Shown here: positions 7,531 through 16,472 of the stretch, one piece after another
Layout of the letters: each line of letters starts with the position of its first letter
Position numbering within the stretch: position 1 is the stretch's first letter
The notes under the pieces: model-generated
Told to the model about the DNA's origin: nothing
Databases searched by the model: none
What the model saw: the letters and a program-made list of their open reading frames with translations, nothing else
Program-made: the position numbers and the translations under genes
Origin: JAGWRI01 sp963728785
Lineage (GTDB): Bacteria; Gemmatimonadota; Gemmatimonadetes; Gemmatimonadales; Gemmatimonadaceae
Direction: 5' to 3'
NCBI GenBank assembly: GCA_963728785.1
Contig: CAVSKV010000004.1
Coordinates: 744,001-808,000 of the forward strand
DNA: 64,000 nt

Positions 7531-8619
7531 CTACTGGCCCCCCACGGTCAGCCTGGCGACGCCGAACACGCGGTTGCCCTGGGTGCGGAGCACCACCTCG
7601 TACCGGCCGGGCGGCACGCGTCCCGTGGTCGGACGCCAGCTGTCCCACACCCGAAAGCCGGCCTCGTGCGCCACGATCTCGATGCTGCGGGACTCACGAA
7701 TGGTGGCGCCGTCGCGCTTCCACTCGAGCGCCACCTGCGCCGGGAGCGCCGACGGCGCGAACACCTGCACGACAACGACGAGCACCGGGCCCACGCCATC
7801 GGGGGCGGCCGGGGAGCGCAGTGTATCGCCGATGGCGAGCGTTTGCTCGTCGATCCCGGCGCCGAACGTCGCGCTCTGCATCCGCAGCGGCACGGGCGGC
7901 ACGAGCTCGGGAAAGCCGAGCGGTACCGCCACGAACACGGCGGCGGCGAGCGCGAGCCTGATGCGGCCGTTCCACGCCACCGCCGAGTGGCGGGCGAGCG
8001 GGACCGCAGCCGCCAGGGAGAGCAGCGCGGCTGTCGGTGTCGCGAACCGCAGACGCAGGCCGAACACCAGCGGCAGGAGCAGGTTGAGCGCCGCGAACGC
8101 GACCATGGCGAAGAAAGTGAGGCCGAAGATGGGGCGCGTACGCAGCCAGCGATCGAACACCAGGTCGATGCACGAGAACGCCGCCAGCCCGGCCAGGAAC
8201 GCGAGGAACAACACGTTGGGCGAGTCGACGACCGTGGAGTACGTGTAGAACGGCAGCAGGAAGAACAGCGTCTCCTGGTACATCACGCGCGTGAAGTACG
8301 AGGTGACCTCGTGCGCCATAGTGGGCGGCGTGCGGCCCAGATCCACGCCCGGCAGCCACGCCGGTTCCGCGCCGGCGCCGCGCCCGAAGAACAACGTGGA
8401 CAGCCACGTGAGAACGAGAAACAGCACCACCCAGAGCACGAGGTGGTAGCGTTCGCGGGCGATGATGACCACCGCGGTGCCCGTGAGCAGGGCCCACGTC
8501 GAGTGCAACATCCAGAACAGCCGGCGGCGTCTGACCCAGAAATCGTGAAGCGCCGCCATCCGGCGCGGCGGCGCCGCGCTGGCGGGCCGTCCGGGCTCGG
8601 CGGCGGGATCGGTGGTCAT
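7531..8619 (-). CDS. Integral membrane protein with C-terminal DUF2914-like domain
   Basis: The product has 362 residues. Residues about 28-250 hold some seven hydrophobic helices, for example ALLTGTAVVIIA, LVLWVVLFLVLTWLSTLFF and ALNLLLPLVFGLRL. The C-terminal 110 residues are a soluble beta-rich domain ending GRYEVVLRTQGNRVFGVARLTV. Its ESRSIEIVAHEAGFRVWDSW stretch resembles DUF2914, and the whole layout recalls the DUF5924/DUF2914 family. Function is unknown. It lies upstream of the AI-2E-like gene with a 93-base gap, so cotranscription is possible but not clear. Confidence 0.6.
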   Translation of the reverse strand: MTTDPAAEPGRPASAAPPRRMAALHDFWVRRRRLFWMLHSTWALLTGTAVVIIARERYHLVLWVVLFLVLTWLSTLFFGRGAGAEPAWLPGVDLGRTPPTMAHEVTSYFTRVMYQETLFFLLPFYTYSTVVDSPNVLFLAFLAGLAAFSCIDLVFDRWLRTRPIFGLTFFAMVAFAALNLLLPLVFGLRLRFATPTAALLSLAAAVPLARHSAVAWNGRIRLALAAAVFVAVPLGFPELVPPVPLRMQSATFGAGIDEQTLAIGDTLRSPAAPDGVGPVLVVVVQVFAPSALPAQVALEWKRDGATIRESRSIEIVAHEAGFRVWDSWRPTTGRVPPGRYEVVLRTQGNRVFGVARLTVGGQ

Positions 8620-8674
8620 CGCGTGGGGTGCGGCGTCGGTCGGGGCTCCGTTCGTGATCGTCCTGTCCCCAAAA

Positions 8675-10363
8675 CTATCGCCCTGCCCCCCGCCGGGCTG
8701 CCGAAGCGAGCCGGATGAGACCCGGATAGAAGCGCGGGTCGCGGCGCGCCGCGAGCACGAAGTCGCGCTCCTGCGGACGGCCCTTGGCCCGCATCAGCGC
8801 CACCATCTGCGCCCGCGCGTCGGCAGTCCACCTTTGCATGCCCGGCAGCAGCGCGCACACCGGGGCCAACCGGAGGAATGCGTCGCGTTCGTCGGCCGGC
8901 CACCGGCGGCGGTCGGAACCCCCGAGCGAGCGCATCACGCGGTCGGCCACGGCGCGCGCCGCGGCTGCGGGAGAGCCGGCGCCGGACCCGGCGAGTTGCA
9001 TCGTCGCCCGGCGGCTGCACTCGATGAGCCATCGCTCGTCGAAGAAATCCGACGGCCCCATGCGGCCGACGTCGAGGTGCAGGTCTCCGTGGGCCAGCGT
9101 GCGCAGGGTGGCGGCGTCGGTGCGGTGCCCGCGGCGGTGCAGGCGGCGGAACTCGCGCTCGGCGAGCATCCCGGTGCGCGCGTCGACGGGGCGAAAACCG
9201 AGTCTATAGTAGAACCAGAATGCCCCACTGGCAACGGCTTCGGGGTTCCCGTCGCCCACCTGCTTGGCGTTGACCAGGAACCGACGTACCTGGAAGAGTG
9301 ACCGGAACATGCGCAGCGCGGCCACCCACAGGTGGGCCGCCTCGCCGCCGCGGAACGACGGGAAGATGTTGAGCCCGGTGTTCGCCTGCCGGTAGAGCGG
9401 CGTGACGCCGCCGTAGCCGATGGGAACGCCGTTGGAAAGCATCACGTACCCATAGTTCGCCTCGAGACTCATCCGGTGCTCCGGGAGCACGCCGACGATG
9501 GCGATCGATGCGCCCTCGCCCAGATCGGCGAGGTACACTTCGGCGGGGTTCGCTGAGTAGACGGCGAACACCTCACGGCCGCGCGCGGCGAGCGCAGCGC
9601 GCGCCACGTCGATCACCTCCCGCGCGCGACCCGGGGCCAGCAGTTCTATCGCCTGCGTGGGCGTGGCGATGTGCCGCACCACGTCGGGCGGCGGGCGGCG
9701 CATCGCGCGGCGGAACACGGGCCGCGCGGTGGGGAGCGCGGTGTGCGTGGCCGAGCCCCGGGACCCGGCCAGCCGCCAACGCACCGGGACCTCGGCGGCT
9801 TCGTACATCAATTCGAACGTCGTGCGCGCCGTGCCACGCGCAGGCGCGGTGCGGAGCAGCCACGCGAGATCGGTGTCGCGGCGGGCGCCCTTGCGTAACG
9901 CCAGCCACTCGCGGGTCGAGAGTTCGCCGCTGTCGAACGCGTCCTCCTCGGCACGCTGCAGGGCAGGGCGCAGCAGCGCGTCGATGAGCGATTCGTCGGT
10001 TACAGCCGGCCAGTCGATCTCGGCCTCGCCGGGAAAGTTCGCTTCCAGCCATTCCGCCGTGACCAAGGCGAAGGCGCCGCGGCTGCTCGTGCCGATCATC
10101 CCGGAGTCGTCGGCGCGATGCCGCGCCCGCCCGATCGCCTTGATCACGCTGCCGAATCGCGCCAGCGCGCGCTCCGCCGCTGCGAGCACGCGAGGAGAAT
10201 CGGGGAACCCGCGGAGAAACAGCAGGTCGTCGTGCAGCTGCACGACACGGGCGAACCCGACCGGCGGATGTCGCGTGAGGCGCTCGATCAACGCTTCCTT
10301 CTCGTCGCCGGCGCGGAAGTCGGCGCGGATCGCGTGCAGGCGGCGCGCCGGCGAGTCAGGCAT
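8675..10363 (-). CDS. Unrecognised 562-residue protein with GNAT-like segment
   Basis: I do not recognise this family. It has no signal peptide or membrane helix and is rich in Arg and Ala. Residues about 285-393 read like a GNAT acyltransferase core: a strand with IAIVGVLPEHRMSLEANYG, then GVPIGYGGVTPLY, NIFPSFRGGEAAHLW and a final FWFYYRLGFRPVD, which resembles the C-terminal GNAT motif. The classic R/Q-x-x-G-x-G/A acetyl-CoA loop is not clear (FRGGEAAHL is closest). The N-terminal 280 residues and the C-terminal 160 are helical. A cytoplasmic location is likely. The start ATG is followed by an ordinary sequence and faces a divergent gene. Confidence 0.5.
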   Translation of the reverse strand: MPDSPARRLHAIRADFRAGDEKEALIERLTRHPPVGFARVVQLHDDLLFLRGFPDSPRVLAAAERALARFGSVIKAIGRARHRADDSGMIGTSSRGAFALVTAEWLEANFPGEAEIDWPAVTDESLIDALLRPALQRAEEDAFDSGELSTREWLALRKGARRDTDLAWLLRTAPARGTARTTFELMYEAAEVPVRWRLAGSRGSATHTALPTARPVFRRAMRRPPPDVVRHIATPTQAIELLAPGRAREVIDVARAALAARGREVFAVYSANPAEVYLADLGEGASIAIVGVLPEHRMSLEANYGYVMLSNGVPIGYGGVTPLYRQANTGLNIFPSFRGGEAAHLWVAALRMFRSLFQVRRFLVNAKQVGDGNPEAVASGAFWFYYRLGFRPVDARTGMLAEREFRRLHRRGHRTDAATLRTLAHGDLHLDVGRMGPSDFFDERWLIECSRRATMQLAGSGAGSPAAAARAVADRVMRSLGGSDRRRWPADERDAFLRLAPVCALLPGMQRWTADARAQMVALMRAKGRPQERDFVLAARRDPRFYPGLIRLASAARRGAGR

Positions 10364-10547
10364 CTATCGCAGCGGTCGTCGGATGGGTCATCTGCGGGAT
10401 GGTGGGCGTGGGGAACCGGCGGGTGCAGCATAGGGATGGCGCCAGAGGGACGCAAGCCGGGGAATCGTCGTGGCGCAGCACGCCTCGGGAGGGGCGTATA
10501 TTGCGGCCAGTGTGCGTGCTGTCCACTCGGATTCGGAGATGCGGTTG

Positions 10548-11795
10548 ATGAAGCAGCTCGGACGCCAACTTCTGCTCGGAGCGCTTCTCGCCGTCCCGGC
10601 GCTTCTCGGAGCGCAGGGGCTGGTGGCCGGCGACACGCTGCAACTCCGGCTGCTCGACCGCGTGGGCAGCGGAAGCCCGTGCGACAACGCGGTACGGGCG
10701 CTGGTGATCGCGCCCGTGATGCGCAACGGGCGGGCGGTGGTTCCACCGGGCACCATCGTGGCGGGCCGCGTGACTGGTGCCGGAACGGAGAAGACCGGCA
10801 ACAAGCACCACTGGCTGGCGCTCGACTTCGACCGCGCGGCGGTCCCCATGGGAGGTGCTACGCCGCAGGACACCGTACACGTCGCGATCGCCACCCGCGT
10901 AGCGGCCGTGGACAACGCCCGCGAGGTCGTGGATTCGAACGGGCGTATCCTCGGGCCGCCGATTCCGGCCATCGTGCGGTCCAAGCGCAACTGGACGGTG
11001 GTGGCGCTGGGTGTGTTCAGTCCCGTGGCGGCGGTGGTGCTGGCCGCGGCGCTCGAGGCCGAGAACGCGGAGCGCCACCGCGCCGTCGCATTCGACGCGG
11101 GCACGGAACTCCGTGTCGTCGTCACGCGCGACGCGCCGTCACTCGATCGCTGGGCGGCGTGGTCGCCGCCGCCGCCGCTGCCCGACAGCTCGCCTCTCGA
11201 CTCGCTCCTGGCATCGACGCCGTTGCGGGCGACGCTCGGCGCCAACGGACCGTTCGGCGATGTCGTCACGCTCGCCCTCATTGGCTCGGCCGAGCAGGTG
11301 CACGGTGCATTCGCCGCCGCGGGCTGGTCGCTGGCTGGCAGCATGTCGCTCCGCACCGACTTCGAGACCTTCCTCAAGGCGGCGCGGGGTGAGGGATACG
11401 AGGAGCAGCCGGTGTCCACGTTGATACTCGACGGGCGGCCGCCGGATCTGGCATTCGAGAAACTCACCGACACGTTCGTCAAGCGGCACCACGCGCGGCT
11501 CTGGCGTTGGACCGGCGCCGGCGATTCGACGGTCTGGCTGGTGGCCGCCACGCACGACAGCGGCGTGGAGTTCTCGACGGCGCGGCGCACGTTCACGCAT
11601 CTGGTGGATGCGGACATCGACGTCGAACGCGACAAGATCGTGAGCGACCTGATCGCGGCCAACGCCGTGGGCGCGCTTCGTTACGTGCGCCGGTCGGCGC
11701 CCCCCGGCGTCGCGACGATGAACGACGGGCGCTCGGTGGTGGTGACCGATTGGCGGCTGGCGGTGCTGCGCCTGGCAGATATCTTGGGACGCTGA
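10548..11795 (+). CDS. Secreted protein with LssY_C domain
   Basis: The product has 415 residues. The start is set by GGAG at 10535-10538, nine bases before the ATG, and a clear signal peptide follows (MKQLGRQLLLGALLAVPALL, cleaved after GAQ). The earlier in-frame ATG at 10539 lies directly on that Shine-Dalgarno. A hydrophobic helix near residue 150 (VVALGVFSPVAAVVLAAAL) may anchor the protein. Residues about 210-385 match the LssY C-terminal domain: LALIGSAEQVHGAFAAAGW, then RRTFTHLVDADIDVERDKI. In other bacteria this domain is fused to PAP2 phosphatases or DedA proteins; here it stands alone in an envelope protein. Function is unknown. Confidence 0.65.
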   Translation: MKQLGRQLLLGALLAVPALLGAQGLVAGDTLQLRLLDRVGSGSPCDNAVRALVIAPVMRNGRAVVPPGTIVAGRVTGAGTEKTGNKHHWLALDFDRAAVPMGGATPQDTVHVAIATRVAAVDNAREVVDSNGRILGPPIPAIVRSKRNWTVVALGVFSPVAAVVLAAALEAENAERHRAVAFDAGTELRVVVTRDAPSLDRWAAWSPPPPLPDSSPLDSLLASTPLRATLGANGPFGDVVTLALIGSAEQVHGAFAAAGWSLAGSMSLRTDFETFLKAARGEGYEEQPVSTLILDGRPPDLAFEKLTDTFVKRHHARLWRWTGAGDSTVWLVAATHDSGVEFSTARRTFTHLVDADIDVERDKIVSDLIAANAVGALRYVRRSAPPGVATMNDGRSVVVTDWRLAVLRLADILGR

Positions 11796-11823
11796 TCGCG
11801 CCGCGTCCGAGGTGGATGCCCGT

Positions 11824-11853
11824 TTGACAAGAGAACGACGGGTCCCCCATTAT
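11824..11853 (+). promoter_or_regulatory. Possible sigma-70-type promoter of the cupredoxin-like gene
   Basis: TTGACA at 11824-11829 is a perfect -35 box. CATTAT at 11848-11853, 18 bases on, could be the -10 box but matches only moderately. It would give a leader of about 55 bases before the GTG at 11916. Confidence 0.4.
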
Positions 11854-11915
11854 CTCATGTTCGGTCTCGACGAAGGATTCGAGCGAACGGCGCTCCCCCC
11901 ACCAAGGAGTCCCAA

Positions 11916-12320
11916 GTGAAACGTGTTGTCGCAATCGCCGGCGTCACCGTGTTGCTCGCGTTCAGCGTGTTCGCCTTCTCGGCCCCGTTCGCCCCGCCGC
12001 CGAGTTCGCACCCGGTGATGGTTCACTGCCCGGCCGGCAACCACGCCGCATTCGTGACCCCGGAGAGCGTGACGGTCGCCGTTGGCGACAGCGTCAAGTG
12101 GAAGACGACCGGCCAGGTGGTCGACTCCCTCATCATCTCCCTCAAGAACGCCAGCCAGACCTGGCCGTTCGCCGGCAGCGCCCCACGCGGCGGGGACAGC
12201 ACGCAGACCGGCGGCGCCATCACGCGCGGCACCTACGGGTACAACGTGACGCTCCACTGTCGCGTTCAGGGTCAGTCCGACACGGTCGTCGTCATCGATC
12301 CGGACATCATCGTCCAGTAG
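11916..12320 (+). CDS. Secreted cupredoxin-like protein
   Basis: The product has 134 residues and starts with GTG, preceded by AAGGAG eight bases upstream. A signal peptide covers about residues 1-22 (VVAIAGVTVLLAFSVFAFSA). The mature part has the plastocyanin-like strand order: VTPESVTVAVGDSVKWKTTG near the N-terminal half, then YGYNVTLHCRVQGQSDTVVVIDP. A copper site would need two His, a Cys and usually a Met. Cys is present in TLHCRV, but the canonical C-x-x-H-x-x-M loop is missing, so metal binding is doubtful. The gene sits 29 bases upstream of a receptor-like kinase gene and may be cotranscribed with it. Confidence 0.6.
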   Translation: MKRVVAIAGVTVLLAFSVFAFSAPFAPPPSSHPVMVHCPAGNHAAFVTPESVTVAVGDSVKWKTTGQVVDSLIISLKNASQTWPFAGSAPRGGDSTQTGGAITRGTYGYNVTLHCRVQGQSDTVVVIDPDIIVQ

Positions 12321-12349
12321 CACGAGGCGTTTCGCGGGGGGCAGGACAG

Positions 12350-14656
12350 GTGGCTGAGTCTGAAATGTCCCCCTTGCCGGGGGACACGCCCCAGGAAAGC
12401 AGCGGCCCGGCCAACCAGCCGGAATACGTCGGGCCGTACCGCGTGCTGCAGGTGCTCGCGCAGGGCGGCATGGGACTGGTGTACGTGGCGGAGCAAGCCG
12501 AGCCCGTGCGCCGGCGCGTGGCGCTCAAGGTGATCAAGGCGGGGATGGACACCCGCAAGGTCATCGCCCGGTTCGAGGCCGAGCGCCAGGCGCTGGCCGT
12601 CATGGATCACCCCAACATCGCCAAGGTGATCGACGGCGGCGCCACGGCCGAGGGGCGTCCCTACTTCGTCATGGAACTCGTGAAGGGGATCCCCATCACG
12701 GAGTACTGTGACGTCCACAAGCTCTCCACCCGCGAACGGCTCGCCATCTTCATCGATGTGTGCCACGCCGTGCAGCACGCCCATCAAAAAAGCGTCATAC
12801 ACCGGGACCTGAAGCCGTCCAACGTTCTCGTGATGCTGCAGGACGGAGAACCGGTGCCCAAGGTCATCGACTTCGGCATCGCCAAGGCCCTCTCGCAGGC
12901 GCTTACCGAGCGTACGCTGGTCACGCAGGTGGGCGAGGCGGTGGGCACGCCGGCGTACATGAGCCCGGAGCAGGCGGACCCCTCGGCGCTCGACGTCGAC
13001 ACTCGCACCGACATCTACTCTCTCGGCGTTCTGCTCTACGAGCTGCTCGTGGGCCGCCTGCCGCTCGATCCCGTCGAAATGGGTCTGCCGGCGTTCATGG
13101 GGCGCCTCGCGTCACGCGAGGGCAATCCCACCACGCCGAGCGCCAAGCTTTCCACGCTGGGCCCCGCCGCCGGCCTCGCTGCGACGTGCCGGCGCACCGA
13201 CGTCAAGGCGCTCCGCCGCGAACTGCAGGGGGACCTTGACTGGATCGTGATGAAGGCGCTCGAGCCGGACCGGAGCCGCCGCTACGAGACGGTGAACGGC
13301 CTGGCCAAGGACATCGAGCGCTATCTGCATGACGAGCCGGTGGACGCCAGGCCGCCGTCGACGATGTACCGGATTTCCCGGTTCGTGCGGCGGAACCGGC
13401 CGGCCGTCGTGGCCGGTGCCTTGGTCGTGGTGGCGCTGGTGATCGGGTTGTCCGTGGCTGCCGTGGGGTTGGTGCGCGCACGACGCGCTGAAACGATCGC
13501 CCGGCGCGAGGCGGCGACGGCGCAGCAGGTGGCGGGCTTTCTCACCGGGCTCTTTGCGGTCTCCGATCCCAGCGAGGCACGCGGCAATACGGTGACCGCA
13601 CGCGAGATCCTCGATCGCGGCGCGGACCGCATTCGCACCGGATTGGCCGGCCAGCCGCTGGTGCAGGCGCAAATGCTGACGACGATCGGCGCCGTCTACC
13701 GCGAGATGGGGCTCTTCGCGCAGGCGCAGCCGCTGCTCGAGCAGGCGGTCGCGATCCGCACGGCCGAACTGCCGCCCGATGACTCGGCGCTGCAGACGAG
13801 CATTCTCGAACTGGCACGACTGGCGCAGCGTCAGGGCCGCTTTGCGGTAGCTGAGTCTCTGTATAGACAGACGTTGAAGTCGCGCGAGCGCGTGCTCGGC
13901 CCTGACCATCCCGACCTCATGGTGGTATTGAGCGGTTTGGGCGGAATGTTCGTGACGCGCGGGCGCTACGTCGAAGCGGAATCGCTGCTCACGCGTGCCG
14001 TGGCGCTGCGCACCGCGGGCCAGCAGCCCGAGGATGCCGACTTCGCGGGCCTACTGCGGAACCTCGGGTCGGCGTACCTGGCCGACGGACACTATGCGGA
14101 GGCAGAGCCCGTCTACCTGCGTGCACTGGCCATGTACCAGCGCGTCGAGGGCAACGACAGCCCCGACGTGGGTCGCACCCTGAGCAATCTCGGGATCGTC
14201 TATTACGAATTGAGGCGCTACGATGAGGCCGAAGGGTACTATCTCCGCGCCGATTCAAACCTCACCCGGACGCTCGGACCCGATCATCCCAACGTCGCGT
14301 CCATCAACATCAACCTGGGGGAGATCGCCTGGTTGCGCGGCCAGTACGGCGAAGCGCAGACGCGGCTGCGGCGAGCGCTGGACATCTTCCGCAAAACCGT
14401 CGAGCCGGGGTACCCGAGCATCGCCACCGCTGACTACGATCTGGCGAATGTGCTGCGTGACGTGGGGGACACCGGGGAATCCGAAGCGCGCTACCGCGAG
14501 GCGATCCAGATTCGCGAGAAGGCATTCGGTGCGAATGCGCCCGATGTGGCCGAGGTGCTCACGGGCTACGCCAAGCTCCTGCGGCAAATGCATCGCCCGC
14601 GTCAAGCCGACAGTCTGGAGGCGCGGGCGCGGGCGATCGCCGGAGCGGGGAAGTAG
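12350..14656 (+). CDS. Transmembrane Ser/Thr protein kinase with TPR sensor domain
   Basis: The product has 768 residues. An N-terminal Hanks-type kinase covers residues about 28-330: glycine loop LAQGGMGLVYVAEQ, Lys60 in VALKVIK, catalytic loop HRDLKPSN with Asp153, DFG at 174-176 and TPAYMSPEQ. All needed catalytic residues are present. A single membrane helix spans about 351-374 (AVVAGALVVVALVIGLSVAAVGL). The outer part contains at least seven tetratricopeptide-like repeats of about 42 residues (patterns such as RYVEAESLLTRAVALR and HYAEAEPVYLRALAMYQRV). The start is a GTG with AGGA four bases upstream; ATG at 12365 is the alternative. Kinase-TPR proteins likely sense protein partners outside the cytoplasm. 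Confidence 0.88.
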   Translation: MAESEMSPLPGDTPQESSGPANQPEYVGPYRVLQVLAQGGMGLVYVAEQAEPVRRRVALKVIKAGMDTRKVIARFEAERQALAVMDHPNIAKVIDGGATAEGRPYFVMELVKGIPITEYCDVHKLSTRERLAIFIDVCHAVQHAHQKSVIHRDLKPSNVLVMLQDGEPVPKVIDFGIAKALSQALTERTLVTQVGEAVGTPAYMSPEQADPSALDVDTRTDIYSLGVLLYELLVGRLPLDPVEMGLPAFMGRLASREGNPTTPSAKLSTLGPAAGLAATCRRTDVKALRRELQGDLDWIVMKALEPDRSRRYETVNGLAKDIERYLHDEPVDARPPSTMYRISRFVRRNRPAVVAGALVVVALVIGLSVAAVGLVRARRAETIARREAATAQQVAGFLTGLFAVSDPSEARGNTVTAREILDRGADRIRTGLAGQPLVQAQMLTTIGAVYREMGLFAQAQPLLEQAVAIRTAELPPDDSALQTSILELARLAQRQGRFAVAESLYRQTLKSRERVLGPDHPDLMVVLSGLGGMFVTRGRYVEAESLLTRAVALRTAGQQPEDADFAGLLRNLGSAYLADGHYAEAEPVYLRALAMYQRVEGNDSPDVGRTLSNLGIVYYELRRYDEAEGYYLRADSNLTRTLGPDHPNVASININLGEIAWLRGQYGEAQTRLRRALDIFRKTVEPGYPSIATADYDLANVLRDVGDTGESEARYREAIQIREKAFGANAPDVAEVLTGYAKLLRQMHRPRQADSLEARARAIAGAGK

Positions 14657-14680
14657 CGAGCGCTGAGGCGTGCCGGCGCT

Positions 14681-14702
14681 GCGCCTCGCGCGCGCGAGGC
14701 GC
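14681..14702. terminator. 22-bp perfect palindrome after the kinase gene
   Basis: GCGCCTCGCG followed by CGCGCGAGGCGC reads the same on both strands and can fold into a 9-bp stem with a 4-base loop, 24 bases after the kinase stop codon. The sequence after it (AATTCGTT) is only mildly T-rich, so termination is plausible but not certain. Confidence 0.5.
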
Positions 14703-14745
14703 AATTCGTTACAGTTCGTCCGATTGCTGCTGGGAACGGGCCGTT

Positions 14746-14788
14746 TACCTTACCCCATTAGTTGCCTGCATGCGCAGACAGTAAGGTA
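14746..14788. promoter_or_regulatory. Spaced inverted repeat upstream of the DsrE-like gene
   Basis: TACCTTAC at 14746-14753 and GTAAGGTA at 14781-14788 are exact reverse complements, 27 bases apart. They lie 37 bases upstream of the first gene of the sulfur cluster. The spacing allows two binding sites for a dimeric regulator or a long-loop hairpin. No regulator gene is adjacent. Confidence 0.4.
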
Positions 14789-14824
14789 TCCGCCTCTCGT
14801 CAAATGCTCCCGTGGAGGATTATC

Positions 14825-15379
14825 ATGAACATCCGCTTCTTTGCACTCTCACTCGTGGCCACGGTGGCAATCTCGTCCACCGCCACTGCCCAGCAGCCGG
14901 CCGGCTTCTGGACCTACCCGTCGATCAAGGACTACGGCCCGGTACACGTGTGGCCGGAAGCGGGACTCAGGCCCGACGCCAGCACCACCTACAAGGCCGT
15001 ATTCGATGTCACGCAAGCCGCCCAGGGGGCGGATGAGGTGAGTCCGGGGCTGGTGAAGGTCGCCCGCACGGTGAACGCCTTCGTGGCCGGTGGAACTCCC
15101 GTTGACCACCTGAAGTTCGTCGTTCTCATCCACGGGCCGGCCACGCCGATCGCGCTCAGCGCCGACAAGTTTCAGGCCAAGTACGGCCATGCCAATCCGA
15201 ACCTCGGCGTGATTCAGGCGCTGAAGAACGCGGGCGTGGACGTGAAGGTGTGCGGGAACGGCCTGGGTGAGAACGGGTTCACACCGGCCGATGTGAACTC
15301 CAATCTCTCGGTCGCCATGGCGGCGCTCGCCGGGCTCGTGATCCTGCAGAACCAGGGCTACGCCGTGCTCAGCATGTAG
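14825..15379 (+). CDS. Secreted DsrE-family sulfur-handling protein
   Basis: The product has 184 residues. GGAGG at 14814-14818, six bases upstream, fixes the ATG, and a signal peptide follows (residues 1-22, FFALSLVATVAISSTATAQ). The mature part has the DsrE/DsrF-like alpha/beta fold: LKFVVLIHGPATPIALSAD, a helix with LGVIQALKNAGVDVKVCGNG, and a terminal strand LVILQNQGYAVLSM. The single Cys in VKVCGNG matches the position of the sulfur-carrying Cys in this superfamily. DsrE-type proteins move sulfane sulfur as persulfide; a periplasmic member beside a thiosulfate dehydrogenase fits sulfur handling outside the membrane. A stem-loop separates it from the next gene. Confidence 0.72.
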   Translation: MNIRFFALSLVATVAISSTATAQQPAGFWTYPSIKDYGPVHVWPEAGLRPDASTTYKAVFDVTQAAQGADEVSPGLVKVARTVNAFVAGGTPVDHLKFVVLIHGPATPIALSADKFQAKYGHANPNLGVIQALKNAGVDVKVCGNGLGENGFTPADVNSNLSVAMAALAGLVILQNQGYAVLSM

Positions 15380-15391
15380 AACGGGCGGCCA

Positions 15392-15423
15392 CCGCGGGCG
15401 TCGCCACGGTGCGGTGCCCGCGG
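15392..15423 (+). other. Intercistronic stem-loop in the sulfur cluster
   Basis: CCGCGGGC at 15392-15399 pairs perfectly with GCCCGCGG at 15416-15423 around a 16-base loop, in the 78-base gap between the DsrE-like and solute-binding genes. It could reduce or stabilise transcription of the downstream genes. No T tract follows directly. Confidence 0.45.
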
Positions 15424-15457
15424 AAGCCGCGGTCTTTCGTCTGATCAAGGAGCCGTG

Positions 15458-16462
15458 ATGAACGGGCATCGCACACGATGGCTGGTGTCGCTGCTGTGCG
15501 TGCTGGGCGCCGCCGCCGGTTGCGCCCGGCCGCGCGGCGGCACTGCTGCGGCGGCCAGCCCTCCGCACGACGACTCGGTGTATCCGCCGTGGTCGCATGG
15601 CGACAACGATCCGGCTCTGGCCAAGGGCCTGGAGTTCACGGTCCCCGAGGTGGACAACCTGCCGGATTTTCACGGCAGTCTGGACGATCCCCAACTCGTG
15701 CTGTTCGTGGGCGGCAATTACTTCTTTGCCATGGCGCCGCTCGTGCAGGCCTTCGAAGCGGAGCACCCCGACCTGCGCGGCCGCATCTATTACATCACGA
15801 TCCCTCCGGGCCTGCTGGTCAAGATGATGGGCCAGGGCAACACGATCACGGTTGGAAACATGACCTGGACGGTAGCGCCCGACGTCTACGCCGCCGGCCT
15901 CAACGCGGTGGACCAGCAGATCAAGGCCGGAAAGCTCGTTGGACCGGCCACGACGTACGTGACCAATGATCTCACGATCATGGTCCGCAAGGGGAATCCC
16001 GCGGGCATCACCTCGGTGGCCGACCTCGGCAAGCCCGGCGTGCGCCTGGTGATGCCCAACCCGCAGTGGGAGGGCGTGGCCCGCCAGGTCCAGAGCACGC
16101 TGGCCAAGGTGGGGGGCGCAGCCCTGGTCCAGATGGTCTACGAAACCAAGGTGAAGGACGGCACCACGGTCCTGACCCAGATCCACCACCGCCAATCGCC
16201 GCTGTTCCTGATGCAGGGACGGGCCGACGCAGGCATCACGTGGAAGTCGGAGGCGATCTTCCAGGAGGAGGCGGGCCACGCGATCGGTCACGTGGACATT
16301 CCGGATCAATTCAACACCACGGCCATCTACGCGGCAGCGATGGTGAAAGGCGCCAGGCACCCGGCGGCGGCGGGGGCCTGGCTCACCTTTTTGCGTTCGC
16401 CCGAAGCGTTGAAGATCTTTGAAGGGTATGAATTCAAGCCGGCGCCGCCCGATGCGAAATAG
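15458..16462 (+). CDS. Orphan periplasmic solute-binding lipoprotein (ModA/SBP_bac_11-like)
   Basis: The product has 334 residues. AAGGAG at 15447-15452 lies five bases before this ATG, better placed than for the GTG three bases earlier. A lipoprotein signal ends at lipobox AAGC (VLGAAAGCARP). Two alpha/beta lobes follow: LVLFVGGNYFFAMAPLVQAF, then LTIMVRKGNPAGITSVADLG and VRLVMPNPQWEGVARQVQ, the pattern of periplasmic molybdate/oxyanion-binding proteins. No permease or ATPase gene lies nearby, so it is not part of a complete ABC importer here. The next gene starts 10 bases downstream and encodes a cytochrome c, so it may deliver or sense an anion such as thiosulfate for the redox pair. That role is inference. 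Confidence 0.7.
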   Translation: MNGHRTRWLVSLLCVLGAAAGCARPRGGTAAAASPPHDDSVYPPWSHGDNDPALAKGLEFTVPEVDNLPDFHGSLDDPQLVLFVGGNYFFAMAPLVQAFEAEHPDLRGRIYYITIPPGLLVKMMGQGNTITVGNMTWTVAPDVYAAGLNAVDQQIKAGKLVGPATTYVTNDLTIMVRKGNPAGITSVADLGKPGVRLVMPNPQWEGVARQVQSTLAKVGGAALVQMVYETKVKDGTTVLTQIHHRQSPLFLMQGRADAGITWKSEAIFQEEAGHAIGHVDIPDQFNTTAIYAAAMVKGARHPAAAGAWLTFLRSPEALKIFEGYEFKPAPPDAK

Positions 16463-16472
16463 GAGTGCAGGG

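Noticed and set aside
7339..8718. 459-codon plus-strand frame across the DUF2914-like gene
   Set aside because: Composed of Arg/Gln/His/Glu runs; the antisense gene has regular membrane helices.
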